A stretch of DNA of 37,440 bases, taken from the IMG/VR virus record IMGVR_UViG_3300009008_000112, positions 1 to 37,440 of that record; one strand, written 5' to 3'. The translations under genes were made by a program, and so were the position numbers. Positions within the stretch are counted from its first letter, which is position 1, and each line of letters opens with the position of its first letter. This stretch comes from a virus. Below are positions 1 to 7,307 of the stretch, in pieces. A model generated the notes under the pieces. That model was not told the origin of the DNA, searched no databases, and was given only the letters and a program-made list of their open reading frames with translations.

Positions 1-112
1 GGTGCCGCAGGTGCAGGTGCCGCAGGTGCAGGTGCCGCAGGTGCAGGTGCCGCAGGTGCAGGTGCCGCAGGTGCAGGTGCCGCAGGTGCAGGTGCCGCAG
101 GTGCAGGTGCCG
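1..112. repeat. 15-bp tandem repeat encoding PAPAA, left window end
   Basis: About seven head-to-tail copies of GCAGGTGCAGGTGCC (plus strand) that read Pro-Ala-Pro-Ala-Ala on the minus strand inside the SSB gene. All copies here are the same sequence variant. The window starts inside the array, so true copy number is unknown. Confidence 0.95.
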
Positions 113-701
113 TAACGGGGTTCGCCTGCATCCCGGGTAACGTTGGAGCCATACCGGCGCCAGTGATCAGACCTGCTGCGTTCGGACCGCTTGTAATCTC
201 GTCACCATAGGCGAGTAATTCCACGACAGAACAATTCAGGTAAACGCCCGGTTTCTGTACGTTCTTATTGCCTGCAACCGTAAAAAACACACGGGTAAAA
301 TATCCGCGTTTAATTTCGGCCGGATTTGTAATCGGTCTTTCGGCATTTTTGGCGACTGCTTGGAAAGGAAATCCGGAAGTGAAACGAAAAATCATGCAAC
401 CGGCGAACCCTTCTTTTCCTGCATGTTTGGGGTCGTCACCGTCGATAATTTTCCATGAGAAATCGGCGCGGCCATATTCACCTGTCGGCCAATCACGAGT
501 GCCGATACCATAAACATTCGCCCATGCCTGTTCGAAGTCAGGTGTATTTTTCGGTACAGCAAGTGCTATAAAATACTGAACTTTAGGATTACCTTGTAAG
601 TCTGTTAATGGATTACCCTGCATGTTCGTCGTCTGAGGTTCGAACACACTTCCTTGTACGATACGTCCGGAGACGTTAAAATATTGTTTTTCAACTTGCA
701 T
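1..701 (-). CDS. DUF2815-like ssDNA-binding protein, 5' part of gene (continues at 37440)
   Basis: Probable phage single-strand DNA-binding protein for replication or recombination. It begins at the ATG at 701-699, just inside the 3' end of the DUF2800 gene (stop at 691), so the two are translationally coupled. About 195 residues form the folded domain. It opens MQVEKQYFNVSGRI, followed by VFEPQTT and a strand QYFIALAVPK, then the GVYLNCSVVELLAYG segment typical of the DUF2815 group (OB-fold, gp2.5-like). After that the protein is Pro-Ala repeats that run off the window end. The other end of the window carries the same repeat and a stop codon in the same strand, so this is very likely one gene split by the cut. 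The family assignment is from pattern recognition and neighbours (DUF2800 nuclease, DNA polymerase). Confidence 0.7.
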   Translation of the reverse strand, partial: MQVEKQYFNVSGRIVQGSVFEPQTTNMQGNPLTDLQGNPKVQYFIALAVPKNTPDFEQAWANVYGIGTRDWPTGEYGRADFSWKIIDGDDPKHAGKEGFAGCMIFRFTSGFPFQAVAKNAERPITNPAEIKRGYFTRVFFTVAGNKNVQKPGVYLNCSVVELLAYGDEITSGPNAAGLITGAGMAPTLPGMQANPVTAPAPAAPAPAAPAPAAPAPAAPAPAAPAPAAPAPAA

Positions 702-1737
702 TTTTGATTAACTCCTTTGCGAATGCGATATTCTCGCGTTTCAATTTGAAAGCGCCCGGTTTACGCGACGCCAGTTTCTTGACTTTATCTTCCGGTAATA
801 AATCTCGGTCGATTACCTGAGTCGGTGTGTAAAATTGGGGCGGTTTGACAGCTTCGGCCGGTGCGTCACCATTCCATTTCAATGCTGACCATGTTTGTTT
901 TGCCTGATATCCAGGGATGACATCACCTGTTTTTACGCGCTCAATAGCGTATGGTTCCAGTGCTTCGAGCCGGTGTTTTATCCGTTTTTCAGCCGCATAA
1001 AGTAAATCAAGCTCATGACTGACAGCGACCGGTTCCATATCGGAATGTGTCGGTACCCTGGAAATATCAATAATGTGTGACAATGATTCTTGGTTCGAAT
1101 AACAACCGAGTAATGCTTTACAATATCGACAATGTTCACCGCTTACGGTACGAGCATTGTCAGTCGTGGCAACTCCGGTATTATTTTGAATCATATTCCG
1201 GTAATTACGAACGAGAACGCCGTCAAATTCCCATTTACGTATTGGTCCTTCCGGATGATTTGCGCGAGGTTGAACAACGTATAGTTTAACTCTTCTCGGT
1301 TCAATACCGTTGCCATATTTTAACCACATCAAAACGGCATAGGCGAGTAATTGCCAGTTCTCTTTAACCTCAACCCACCCGTGACCATATTTGAAATCGA
1401 TTATTACGAGAGTACCGTCAGGCAACCATGACCAGAAATCACAAGTACCTTGAAGAATGTTTCCGCACAGGTCGATAGCGTGCTGATCTTCGACCCCCCA
1501 TTTACCATCTTGTATTTTAAACCCTATACAGAAATTTACATATAACATAACAGATCGATACATTTCGAACTCTAGGTCATCAAGTCCGCACCCATATCTT
1601 AAATTCATAAAAGCGAATTCATGTGCGAGCGTGCCTTCCTTCGCCTCTTCGCCTTCCTCGTCAGGGAATGGTGCTTCAAGTGCATATGAGCCGTTACACT
1701 TCATGACTCGAGGTAATCCCGATGCCCGGAATATCAT
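691..1737 (-). CDS. DUF2800-type PD-(D/E)XK nuclease with probable Fe-S cluster
   Basis: A 348-residue RecB/Cas4-type nuclease, probably an exonuclease in phage replication or recombination. Visible motifs are His39 in GTLAHEF, Asp100 in GTCDFW, the Asp114-Phe-Lys116 core in IIDFK, and Gln129-x3-Tyr133 (QLLAY). Cys14 in the N-terminal MKCNGS together with Cys203, Cys206 and Cys212 in HCRYCKALLGC matches the four-Cys 4Fe-4S arrangement of AddB and Cas4 enzymes. In phages DUF2800 genes commonly sit beside a DUF2815 protein and a DNA polymerase, as here. It overlaps the upstream repeat-protein gene by 4 bases and the SSB start by 11, so it lies within a leftward operon. Confidence 0.85.
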   Translation of the reverse strand: MIFRASGLPRVMKCNGSYALEAPFPDEEGEEAKEGTLAHEFAFMNLRYGCGLDDLEFEMYRSVMLYVNFCIGFKIQDGKWGVEDQHAIDLCGNILQGTCDFWSWLPDGTLVIIDFKYGHGWVEVKENWQLLAYAVLMWLKYGNGIEPRRVKLYVVQPRANHPEGPIRKWEFDGVLVRNYRNMIQNNTGVATTDNARTVSGEHCRYCKALLGCYSNQESLSHIIDISRVPTHSDMEPVAVSHELDLLYAAEKRIKHRLEALEPYAIERVKTGDVIPGYQAKQTWSALKWNGDAPAEAVKPPQFYTPTQVIDRDLLPEDKVKKLASRKPGAFKLKRENIAFAKELIKNAS

Positions 1738-2429
1738 TTCGTTAACCCTACAACCTGCGCAACGTATGGAATCAGATTCGGTGAATTCTGAAGTTCCGCA
1801 AGGTTAGCGACCCCGAGTTCAACGCATTTACTGTCAACTAAAACACGATCAATACCGTTACCGACAACCTGTCTCATGAGTTCACCCCATGACGTAATTG
1901 TACCGAATTCTGCCGCAGGTGCAGGGGCCGCAGGTGCAGGGGCCGCAGGTGCAGGGGCCGCAGGTGCAGGGGCCGCAGGTGCAGGACCACCGGGAACGAA
2001 CGGAATTTCCTCACCGTAAATTTTCTTCCACCATTCCGATTTTACCTGTGCGACGAGAATAGCGTCAACACCTCGTTTTAAAGTCCAACACCCTTTTTGC
2101 TTATCTTCAGCGGTACGTTTTTTGTATTTGGTTTTACCACTGGAATGAATACGTTTGTCCCACGGTAAACCCTCTTCATCCAAAGGTCCGAGGTCTTCCG
2201 CGACCGCAGGTGCAGGGGCCGCAGGTGCAGGTGCCGCAGGAGCGGGTGCCGCAGGTGCAGGTGCCGCAGGTGCAGGTGCCGCAGGTGCAGGTGCCGCAGG
2301 AGCGGGTGCCGCACAACCGGTACATTCAATGTCCGGGGTATCTGTTTTTACTGTTCCCAAAATTTCCGCAATTTCACCGAACATGTTCGATAAAGTCATA
2401 AGTACAAGTTTTGCAATCTTAATTTTCAT
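1734..2429 (-). CDS. Pro-Ala repeat protein with a central WDxRIHSS domain
   Basis: A 231-residue protein of unknown function. Residues 1-38 form a short N-terminal segment with a CTGC pair. A first PAPAA array follows, then a central domain of about 70 residues (LDEEGLPWDKRIHSSGKTK with a later WTLKRGVDAILVAQV), a second PAPAA array, and a C-terminal domain of about 60 residues. The central GLPWDxRIHSSxKTK...RRGVD pattern is one I recognise from many phage proteins of unknown role, often near replication genes. The repeats look like flexible linkers. It is second in the leftward operon, overlaps the XRE gene by 11 bases and precedes the DUF2800 nuclease. The same nucleotide repeats occur in the SSB tail 1.2 kb downstream. 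Confidence 0.8.
   Translation of the reverse strand: MKIKIAKLVLMTLSNMFGEIAEILGTVKTDTPDIECTGCAAPAPAAPAPAAPAPAAPAPAAPAPAAPAPAAPAPAVAEDLGPLDEEGLPWDKRIHSSGKTKYKKRTAEDKQKGCWTLKRGVDAILVAQVKSEWWKKIYGEEIPFVPGGPAPAAPAPAAPAPAAPAPAAPAPAAEFGTITSWGELMRQVVGNGIDRVLVDSKCVELGVANLAELQNSPNLIPYVAQVVGLTK
1911..1985. repeat. 15-bp repeat encoding PAPAA, second array of the Pro-Ala protein
   Basis: About five copies of GCAGGTGCAGGGGCC, all of the GGGGCC variant, in the 3' half of the 231-residue gene. The array separates the central and C-terminal domains. Confidence 0.95.
2205..2313. repeat. 15-bp repeat encoding PAPAA, first array of the Pro-Ala protein
   Basis: Seven units in the variant order G, T, A, T, T, T, A. 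The G-T-A-T-T stretch is identical in order to part of the right window-end array in the SSB gene, so long stretches match between the two genes. Confidence 0.95.
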
Positions 2430-2586
2430 TGTTCAAAATCTCCTTTAATTTGTTTAACGTTTCAGAACGAGGATTTTTCGTTGAACCCCGTTCGATTAAT
2501 TGATACGCGTATAGGCTGATTCCCGCTTTACGCGCAACTTCCTCTTGTGACAATTTCTTTTCTTTTCTGGCTTTTAAAAAGTCCAT
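2419..2586 (-). CDS. Small XRE-family helix-turn-helix regulator
   Basis: A 55-residue DNA-binding protein that is essentially a bare HTH_3 domain. It opens MDFLKARKEKKLSQEEVA, followed by RKAGISLYAYQLIERG and a final helix SETLNKLKEIL, giving the usual five-helix plan with helix 2-3 at about residues 13-33. A strong AGGAGG ribosome site precedes the ATG at 2586. It is the first gene of the leftward replication operon and lies next to divergent promoters, so it probably controls its own promoter and the rightward early promoter. A 12-bp inverted repeat overlapping its own -35 box is the likely operator. No lysogeny genes accompany it, so it need not be an immunity repressor. Confidence 0.88.
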   Translation of the reverse strand: MDFLKARKEKKLSQEEVARKAGISLYAYQLIERGSTKNPRSETLNKLKEILNNEN

Positions 2587-2607
2587 GACTTATCCTCCTT
2601 GAACACA

Positions 2608-2636
2608 GATATACAGACCGGTTTTAATGTTGTCAA
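2608..2636 (-). promoter_or_regulatory. Sigma70-like promoter for the leftward operon
   Basis: On the minus strand, a perfect TTGACA (2636-2631) is followed by exactly 17 bp and TATATC (2613-2608). It lies 22 bp upstream of the XRE start codon. The -35 box lies inside a palindrome. Confidence 0.6.
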
Positions 2637-2640
2637 CAAC
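2629..2640. promoter_or_regulatory. Candidate operator, 12-bp inverted repeat
   Basis: GTTGTCAACAAC has perfect 5-bp arms GTTGT/ACAAC around a 2-bp centre. It covers the -35 box of the leftward promoter and lies 27 bp upstream of the -35 of the rightward promoter. Binding by the adjacent XRE protein is inference. Further GTTGTTTTTGTT tracts lie just downstream. Confidence 0.45.
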
Positions 2641-2666
2641 TTTTTGTTGTTTTTGTTATTTTTATC

Positions 2667-2695
2667 TTGACAGGTTATGGGGCGAACTGTATTTA
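2667..2695 (+). promoter_or_regulatory. Sigma70-like promoter for rightward early genes
   Basis: A perfect TTGACA (2667-2672), 17-bp spacer, then TATTTA (2690-2695, followed by TAAGG) lie about 35 bp upstream of the first rightward gene. Confidence 0.6.
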
Positions 2696-2728
2696 TAAGG
2701 AAACAGTAACGAACAGAAAGGGTTGAAA

Positions 2729-2929
2729 ATGTTTTACGAATGGCTCATGTGGCAAGTTGAGGTTTCCCTCGAGATAGACGAGCGGGTGTTTATATTCGGC
2801 ACCGGGCGAAAAGAACCCGTCGGGATAATTAAAGCTTTTGAGGAAAAATCGAAATCGCACACATTAATAATGGAATATGAGACACCCCCACAACGCTGTA
2901 AATATTCAACAAAGGTGAAAGGAGAATAG
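2729..2929 (+). CDS. Small hypothetical protein, first rightward early gene
   Basis: A 66-residue protein with no family I recognise. I chose the ATG at 2729 because AAAGGG ends 6 bases before it; an in-frame TTG at 2723 overlaps that site and is less likely. It starts MFYEWLMWQVEVSL. The middle looks like a small beta-rich domain (VFIFGTGRKEPVGIIKAF), and a single Cys lies near the C-terminus. It sits about 35 bp downstream of a good promoter and its stop is 4 bases before the next ATG, inside which lies that gene's ribosome site. This is a typical position for a phage early, possibly host-directed, protein; that role is inference only. Confidence 0.65.
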   Translation: MFYEWLMWQVEVSLEIDERVFIFGTGRKEPVGIIKAFEEKSKSHTLIMEYETPPQRCKYSTKVKGE

Positions 2930-2933
2930 GCAC

Positions 2934-3518
2934 ATGGAAAAAGTAAACGGATATTGGACAGATGAAAATGGTAACAGATGGAACGAAAATTTTTATACTA
3001 AAAAAGAAGCGGAAAAATGGTCTGAAACTTTAAAAGACTGCACGAACTGCACGGACTGCAGGTACTGCACGGACTGCACGAACTGCACGAACTGCACGAA
3101 CTGCACGGACTGCACGAACTGCACGAACTGCAGTCCGTACTGCACGGACTGCACGGGATGCACGAACTGCAGGTACTGCACGGACTGCACGAACTGCACG
3201 AACTGCACGGACTGCAGGTACTGCACGGACTGCACGGACTGCACGGACTGCAGGTACTGCACGGACTGCACGGAATTTAAAGTTAATCCGAACCGGTACG
3301 CTTTTAAAGGTATCGGTGGTAATTACGATAACACTTGTGCTTATTGGGTACCAGGTGAAAAAGAAATTCAACTCGTTTGCGGTTGTTTCCGTGGTGATCT
3401 TCAGTCATTTGAAAAAGCAGTATTAAAAAAATACCCGTCTAACCACCCGTACATGAAAGCAATTACCATTATTAAAACAATCCGTAATATGGAAAACTCC
3501 GGTGGTACAGATGCGTAG
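2934..3518 (+). CDS. Cys-triplet repeat protein (C-T-D/N repeats)
   Basis: A 194-residue protein. Residues 1-34 form an N-terminal domain rich in Trp and charged residues ([20 protein letters not shown]). Residues 35-113 hold a run with Cys at nearly every third position, in triplets such as CTN, CTD and CRY. About 80 C-terminal residues follow, containing [16 protein letters not shown] and a helix [10 protein letters not shown]. The C-terminal GCFxGxLxxFExAV pattern recalls a domain found after pentapeptide-like repeats in other phage proteins. A strict three-residue period could form a stacked helix or solenoid with aligned Cys columns, able to bind metal or form disulfides; this is inference. 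A GGAG site precedes the ATG. The function is unknown. Confidence 0.82.
   Translation: MEKVNGYWTDENGNRWNENFYTKKEAEKWSETLKDCTNCTDCRYCTDCTNCTNCTNCTDCTNCTNCSPYCTDCTGCTNCRYCTDCTNCTNCTDCRYCTDCTDCTDCRYCTDCTEFKVNPNRYAFKGIGGNYDNTCAYWVPGEKEIQLVCGCFRGDLQSFEKAVLKKYPSNHPYMKAITIIKTIRNMENSGGTDA
3036..3273. repeat. 9- and 18-bp tandem repeat encoding Cys triplets
   Basis: The core is GACTGCACGAACTGCACG with variants carrying GGTACTGCA. It encodes the C-T-D/N/C-R-Y run. The low complexity makes the reverse strand appear open in several frames; those reading frames are not taken as genes. Confidence 0.9.
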
Positions 3519-3897
3519 CGAACAGGCAATACAACAGGCAATCAGGCTCGCCGCTCCGCGTTATGCGACCATACTTTACCGTAATAATGTCGGAGCGTGT
3601 CAGACCGCAGACGGTCGACAAATCCGGTACGGTCTGGCGAATGATTCCGCTCAAATCAACCGGGAATTTAAATCTTCAGACTTGATCGGAATTACACGCC
3701 GTGTGATAACTTCGGATATGGTCGGTCAGATAATAGGTATATTCACTTCTATTGAAGTTAAACGCGAGGGGTGGTCATACCATGGCACGGAGCGAGAACA
3801 GGCACAACAACGGTGGATTGAATTAATTCAAAGTAACGGTGGAATAGCTCAATTCGCTACAGGACCGGCGAGTATATGGCCGGGTGAGGGGGTATAA
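3511..3897 (+). CDS. VRR-NUC domain nuclease
   Basis: A 128-residue stand-alone VRR-NUC, a PD-(D/E)XK nuclease type often encoded next to phage helicases and primases and thought to act on branched or flap DNA. The catalytic set is visible: YRNNVG near residue 23, Asp57 in KSSDLIGI, Glu82-x-Lys84 in SIEVKR, and the Gln-rich helix EREQAQQRWIELI followed by GGIAQFA. I preferred the ATG at 3511, which overlaps the end of the preceding gene, over an in-frame GTG at 3502. It belongs to the rightward early operon. Confidence 0.85.
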   Translation: MRSEQAIQQAIRLAAPRYATILYRNNVGACQTADGRQIRYGLANDSAQINREFKSSDLIGITRRVITSDMVGQIIGIFTSIEVKREGWSYHGTEREQAQQRWIELIQSNGGIAQFATGPASIWPGEGV

Positions 3898-3898
3898 T

Positions 3899-4015
3899 AT
3901 GATAGTATGTCGAGATTGGGAAATCCGGAAAGAAGGTGGTCGTAAAGTATATTTATATTGCGGTTGGTTTCTGTTTGGGATAATTCCTTTATATATCAGG
4001 AGGTGGCGAATATGA
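3899..4015 (+). CDS. Small membrane protein, 38 residues
   Basis: The ATG at 3899 follows the VRR-NUC stop by one base. The protein has a charged N-terminus (MIVCRDWEIRKEGGRK) and a hydrophobic stretch YLYCGWFLFGIIPLYI that could be one membrane helix, then RRWRI. Its stop overlaps the next gene's ATG (ATGA), and the codons for its last residues contain the AGGAGG ribosome site of that gene. It could therefore be a real small gene or a leader that couples translation. No family recognised. Confidence 0.5.
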   Translation: MIVCRDWEIRKEGGRKVYLYCGWFLFGIIPLYIRRWRI

Positions 4016-4326
4016 GTGATCATATTTTGTTTAGTGATTCCGATATACAACATTTGAATAAATATCAATATGACATAATATTTCAAGGTGGTGTTGATAT
4101 CTGTAAAAAATGCGGTGCTATTGGTCATGAAGTAGATGACCTGATATGCAAACCTCGTACCGTTGTCGTTTCCTGGCAGTTATCCAACGGTGCCAATCAG
4201 ACCGGGCGCCTTGTTCGTGAAAACACCCATACAGCTATTGTCAAGCCGCATTTATGGATACGGTCAGGTGAGATCAAGATTCATAAAATCAAATCAGGAA
4301 TGAAATTTACAGGGCGGTGGATATGA
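4012..4326 (+). CDS. Hypothetical protein with CxxC motif
   Basis: A 104-residue protein starting at the ATG at 4012 (MSDHILFSDSDIQHL), with AGGAGGTGG a few bases upstream. Residues about 31-46 contain CKKCGAIGHEVDDLIC, a possible zinc-binding knuckle with three Cys and a His. The C-terminal half (VVVSWQLSNGANQTGRLV, later KIHKIKSGMKFTGRW) looks beta-rich. It overlaps the methyltransferase-like gene by 4 bases. I do not recognise the family; a small nucleic-acid-binding protein is possible. Confidence 0.7.
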   Translation: MSDHILFSDSDIQHLNKYQYDIIFQGGVDICKKCGAIGHEVDDLICKPRTVVVSWQLSNGANQTGRLVRENTHTAIVKPHLWIRSGEIKIHKIKSGMKFTGRWI

Positions 4327-4931
4327 TGAATGTTTTAGTTGCCTGCGAATTTTCCGGAACCGTTAGAGACGCATTTATACGGAAAGGTCATAACGCCGTT
4401 TCATGTGATTTATTACCAACAGAATCGGAAGGTCCGCATTATCAAGGAGACGTTTTTGATGTAATAGATTGTGGGTGGGATTTAATGATAGCTCATCCGC
4501 CTTGTACTTATCTGTCTGTAGCTGGTGCCGGTTGGTTAAATCGAAGACCTGAACGTAAAGAACTTATGAAAAAAGGTGCAAAGTTTTTCAAGAAATTATT
4601 GAACGCTGATATACCAATGGTTGCCGTTGAAAATCCTACTATTTTTCTTGCAGCTAAAGAGATAATCGGACAAAAAGAAACTCAAGTTATTGAACCTTAT
4701 TATTTCGGTGAACCTTTCAAAAAAAGAACATGTTTATGGTTGAGGAATTTACCACTTTTAGAAAAAACCAATGAAGTGGAACCAACAACATATTGGGTAA
4801 ATTCCTCAAGTAATTATAGAAACGGTGCGAAATGTTTGAACAAAGGTGTTAAAAGAGATCCGTATCAACGCGCAAAAACCTTTCAAGGCATTGCCAATGC
4901 TATGGTGGATCAATGGGGGTGCCTCTCGTGA
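4323..4931 (+). CDS. Phage cytosine-C5 methyltransferase-like protein
   Basis: A 202-residue protein with the short C5-methyltransferase-like fold seen in many phages. The SAM-binding start is MNVLVACEFSGTVRDAF. The PPC motif is AHPPCTYLSVAG with catalytic Cys61. The ENV-like motif is VAVENPT with Glu103. The C-terminus RAKTFQGIANAMVDQWG matches this phage family. It lacks a large target-recognition domain, so it is shorter than HhaI-type enzymes (about 330 residues) and its activity or specificity is uncertain; a role in protecting phage DNA from host restriction is plausible. Start at 4323 or 4326, overlapping the previous stop. AT-richer codon use than its neighbours suggests separate acquisition. 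Confidence 0.72.
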   Translation: MMNVLVACEFSGTVRDAFIRKGHNAVSCDLLPTESEGPHYQGDVFDVIDCGWDLMIAHPPCTYLSVAGAGWLNRRPERKELMKKGAKFFKKLLNADIPMVAVENPTIFLAAKEIIGQKETQVIEPYYFGEPFKKRTCLWLRNLPLLEKTNEVEPTTYWVNSSSNYRNGAKCLNKGVKRDPYQRAKTFQGIANAMVDQWGCLS

Positions 4932-7288
4932 CCGCCCTTGATGCTATGCGGAGCTTTCCGCAATGGGTTAATTATCGTCTCGTACCCAAGACTGACGGTA
5001 AAACTGATAAATTGCCCGTCAATCCGCTTACCGGTCAGGTGTGTAACGCTCATGATCCGTCGGTATGGTGCGATTACGTCACCGCTTACAATACCGGCGC
5101 CCCGGTTGCCTTCGTGTTCGCTCAATCCGACCCGTTCTTTTTTCTGGATATAGACGGTTGTCTCGAGCCGTCGGGTAACTGGAACGAACAAGCTTTATAC
5201 CTGTGTTCATTATTTCCAGGGTGCGCTGTCGAGGTGTCACAGTCCGGACGTGGTTTACACATATTCGGTATGATGCCGGCCGATCTGCAACACAGTTGTA
5301 AACGTCCTGACCTCGGACTCGAATTCTATACAACCGGTCGATTCTGTGCAATTACTGAAGCAGGCGTAACCGGAGACGCGGCAGTAATGCCAGATCCTGA
5401 GACGTACCGACAGTTCGTGTCGTATTTCTTCCCACCGTCGGCCGGTGCTCCTGCGTTGCCTGGAGCGAACGCGGCCGAATGGACAACAGAACCATGCGCG
5501 GAATATCTCGGGCCTGAATCCGACGAAGACCTGATCGAACGTATGTTACGGTCCCGCTCGGTTAAATCGATTGTCGGCGCCGGTGTGCGTTTCCGTGATT
5601 TATGGAATGCCGACGGTGACGCCCTGTCTCAAGTTTACCCGGACAATGCCGGTATTCAAGGTCGGGCGTTTGATTGGTCCGCGGCCGACGCGGCTCTCTG
5701 TTCACATCTTGCATTCTGGACCGGTAAAAACTGCGAGCGTATGGACCGTCTATGGGGTCAATCCGCACTCGGTCAGCGTGAGAAATACCATACGAGACCA
5801 CCATATCGGCGTGATACCATACTCCGAGCCGTTGCGGTTTGCTCCAAGGTTTACCGAGATCGAAAACTCATTCAGCCAGCAGACCCGGACGCACCGCCAG
5901 ACGCGGACGGTATGCGACAGGGTTTTCAATTTCTGGCGCCCCAGGATCAATCAAAGCTGTTCGTCGGTTGTGTATATGTCCGTGACGCACATCGAGTATT
6001 CGTTCCGGACGGTGGTTTATTGAAACCGGATCAATTCAAAGCGACTTACGGCGGGTATGTTTTCGCCCTGGATAATATCAATGATAAGACCACTCGTAAC
6101 GCTTATGACGCTTTTATAGAATCTCAAGCATTTACACCACCGCGGGTAAACTCGACTTGCTTCCGGCCGGAACATGCCGCGGGTGAAATCCTTCAGTCTG
6201 AGGGGCGAACTTTCGTAAATACTTATGTTCCTGTTGAGACTGAGTGTCTTTCCGGTGATCCTGCGCCATTTCTGGACCTCGTGGGTCGGTTGTTACCTGA
6301 CGACAGGGATCGTACTATTCTACTCAGTTACATGGCCGCATGCGTTCAGTATCCGGGTATTAAATTCCAATGGGCGCCGGTTCTTCAAGGCACCTTCGGA
6401 AACGGTAAATCACTATTGACTGAAATACTCTCATATTGTGTCGGTATCCGGTATACCCATAAAGTGAACCCGAAAGACCTTGATAATGTTTTTAACGCCT
6501 GGATCACTGGTAAATTGCTGATCATCATAGACGAGGTGAAAGTCAAGTCATCCGATACAGCTATTGAAACGCTTAAAAGCCTTGTCACCGACAGTCGTTT
6601 ACCAATTCAGGCTAAAGGCAGGGACCAAGAAACCGGAGATAACCGGGCTAACCTCATGTTATGCACGAATTACCGGGATGGGATAGTAAAGACACGCTCA
6701 GACCGTCGATTCTCGGTTTTCTTCACGGCTCAACAATGTGTTGATGATATCAGAGCGTCTGGCATGGGTGGAAGGTATTTCCCGAATCTCGTCGGGTGGC
6801 TCAAATCAGGCGGTTATAGCGTCGTTAACTACTATCTGAGGACATATACTATCAGTGACGAGCTTAACCCTGCAACAACGTGTGTATGGGCGCCTGAAAC
6901 CACATCGTCGGAAGAGGCTATCACGGCAAGTTACGGACCGTTCTCACAGGAAATTATCGAAGCGGTGGAATCCGGTACCCCTGGTTTCTGCGGTGGATGG
7001 GTTTCGAGCATGGCACTTGACAGACTTGTATCAAAGGTCGGTGCAAGGGTCAGCATACGTGCTCGTAAAGAACTTCTTGCGGAACTCGGGTATGTAAAGC
7101 ACCCGTCATTACCAGACGGACGTGTAACACGAATTATACCAGCAGAAAATGGACGACCGAGACTTTATGTCAAGTCAGGTCATCTATCATTAAACATTCA
7201 TGAACCCGGGGCAGTTGCGGCCGCTTTCTGTTCGGCGCAATGTTACCCCGCTATACCCGAATCACCATCGGCGCAGGCGTCCCGGTAA
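4913..7288 (+). CDS. Primase-helicase: AEP-type primase fused to DUF5906-like SF3 ATPase
   Basis: A 791-residue replication initiator. The N-terminal 180 residues resemble an archaeo-eukaryotic primase: Asp79-Ile-Asp81 in FLDIDG, SGRGLHIFG with His116, and EFYTTGRFCAIT as the third motif. A linker follows. The C-terminal ATPase has Walker A GTFGNGKS (493-500), Walker B LLIIIDEV (Asp540-Glu541), KSLVTD and a TNYRDG sensor with a downstream arginine cluster, matching the phage DUF5906/NrS-1 primase-helicase type. The ATG at 4913 overlaps the methyltransferase gene by 19 bases; a GTG at 4928 overlapping by 4 bases is an alternative. It probably unwinds and primes DNA for the polymerase encoded on the other strand. 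Confidence 0.85.
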   Translation: MGVPLVTALDAMRSFPQWVNYRLVPKTDGKTDKLPVNPLTGQVCNAHDPSVWCDYVTAYNTGAPVAFVFAQSDPFFFLDIDGCLEPSGNWNEQALYLCSLFPGCAVEVSQSGRGLHIFGMMPADLQHSCKRPDLGLEFYTTGRFCAITEAGVTGDAAVMPDPETYRQFVSYFFPPSAGAPALPGANAAEWTTEPCAEYLGPESDEDLIERMLRSRSVKSIVGAGVRFRDLWNADGDALSQVYPDNAGIQGRAFDWSAADAALCSHLAFWTGKNCERMDRLWGQSALGQREKYHTRPPYRRDTILRAVAVCSKVYRDRKLIQPADPDAPPDADGMRQGFQFLAPQDQSKLFVGCVYVRDAHRVFVPDGGLLKPDQFKATYGGYVFALDNINDKTTRNAYDAFIESQAFTPPRVNSTCFRPEHAAGEILQSEGRTFVNTYVPVETECLSGDPAPFLDLVGRLLPDDRDRTILLSYMAACVQYPGIKFQWAPVLQGTFGNGKSLLTEILSYCVGIRYTHKVNPKDLDNVFNAWITGKLLIIIDEVKVKSSDTAIETLKSLVTDSRLPIQAKGRDQETGDNRANLMLCTNYRDGIVKTRSDRRFSVFFTAQQCVDDIRASGMGGRYFPNLVGWLKSGGYSVVNYYLRTYTISDELNPATTCVWAPETTSSEEAITASYGPFSQEIIEAVESGTPGFCGGWVSSMALDRLVSKVGARVSIRARKELLAELGYVKHPSLPDGRVTRIIPAENGRPRLYVKSGHLSLNIHEPGAVAAAFCSAQCYPAIPESPSAQASR

Positions 7289-7298
7289 TCCCGGGGCG
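7278..7298. terminator. Hairpin at convergent gene ends
   Basis: An 8-bp stem with one G-T pair, CGTCCCGG/CCGGGGCG, has a 5-base loop containing the primase stop codon. It lies between the rightward primase gene and the leftward 35-residue gene. No U-tract follows on either strand, so factor-independent termination is not certain. Confidence 0.4.
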
Positions 7299-7307
7299 CT
7301 TCATGCG

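Noticed and set aside
268-513. Rightward 81-residue frame
   Set aside because: It is antisense to the SSB core domain, has no good ribosome site and no family pattern.
2155-2448. Rightward and other-frame reading frames across the Pro-Ala repeats
   Set aside because: The repeat has no stop in several frames. The leftward frame has flanking domains, a ribosome site and operon overlaps; the others have none.
2419-2586. Immunity repressor of a temperate phage
   Set aside because: Only a small XRE protein is present. No integrase, transposase, Cro-like partner or attachment site is visible.
3036-3273. CRISPR-like short repeats
   Set aside because: Repeats are contiguous 9/18-bp coding units with no unique spacers; they encode a Cys-triplet protein in frame.
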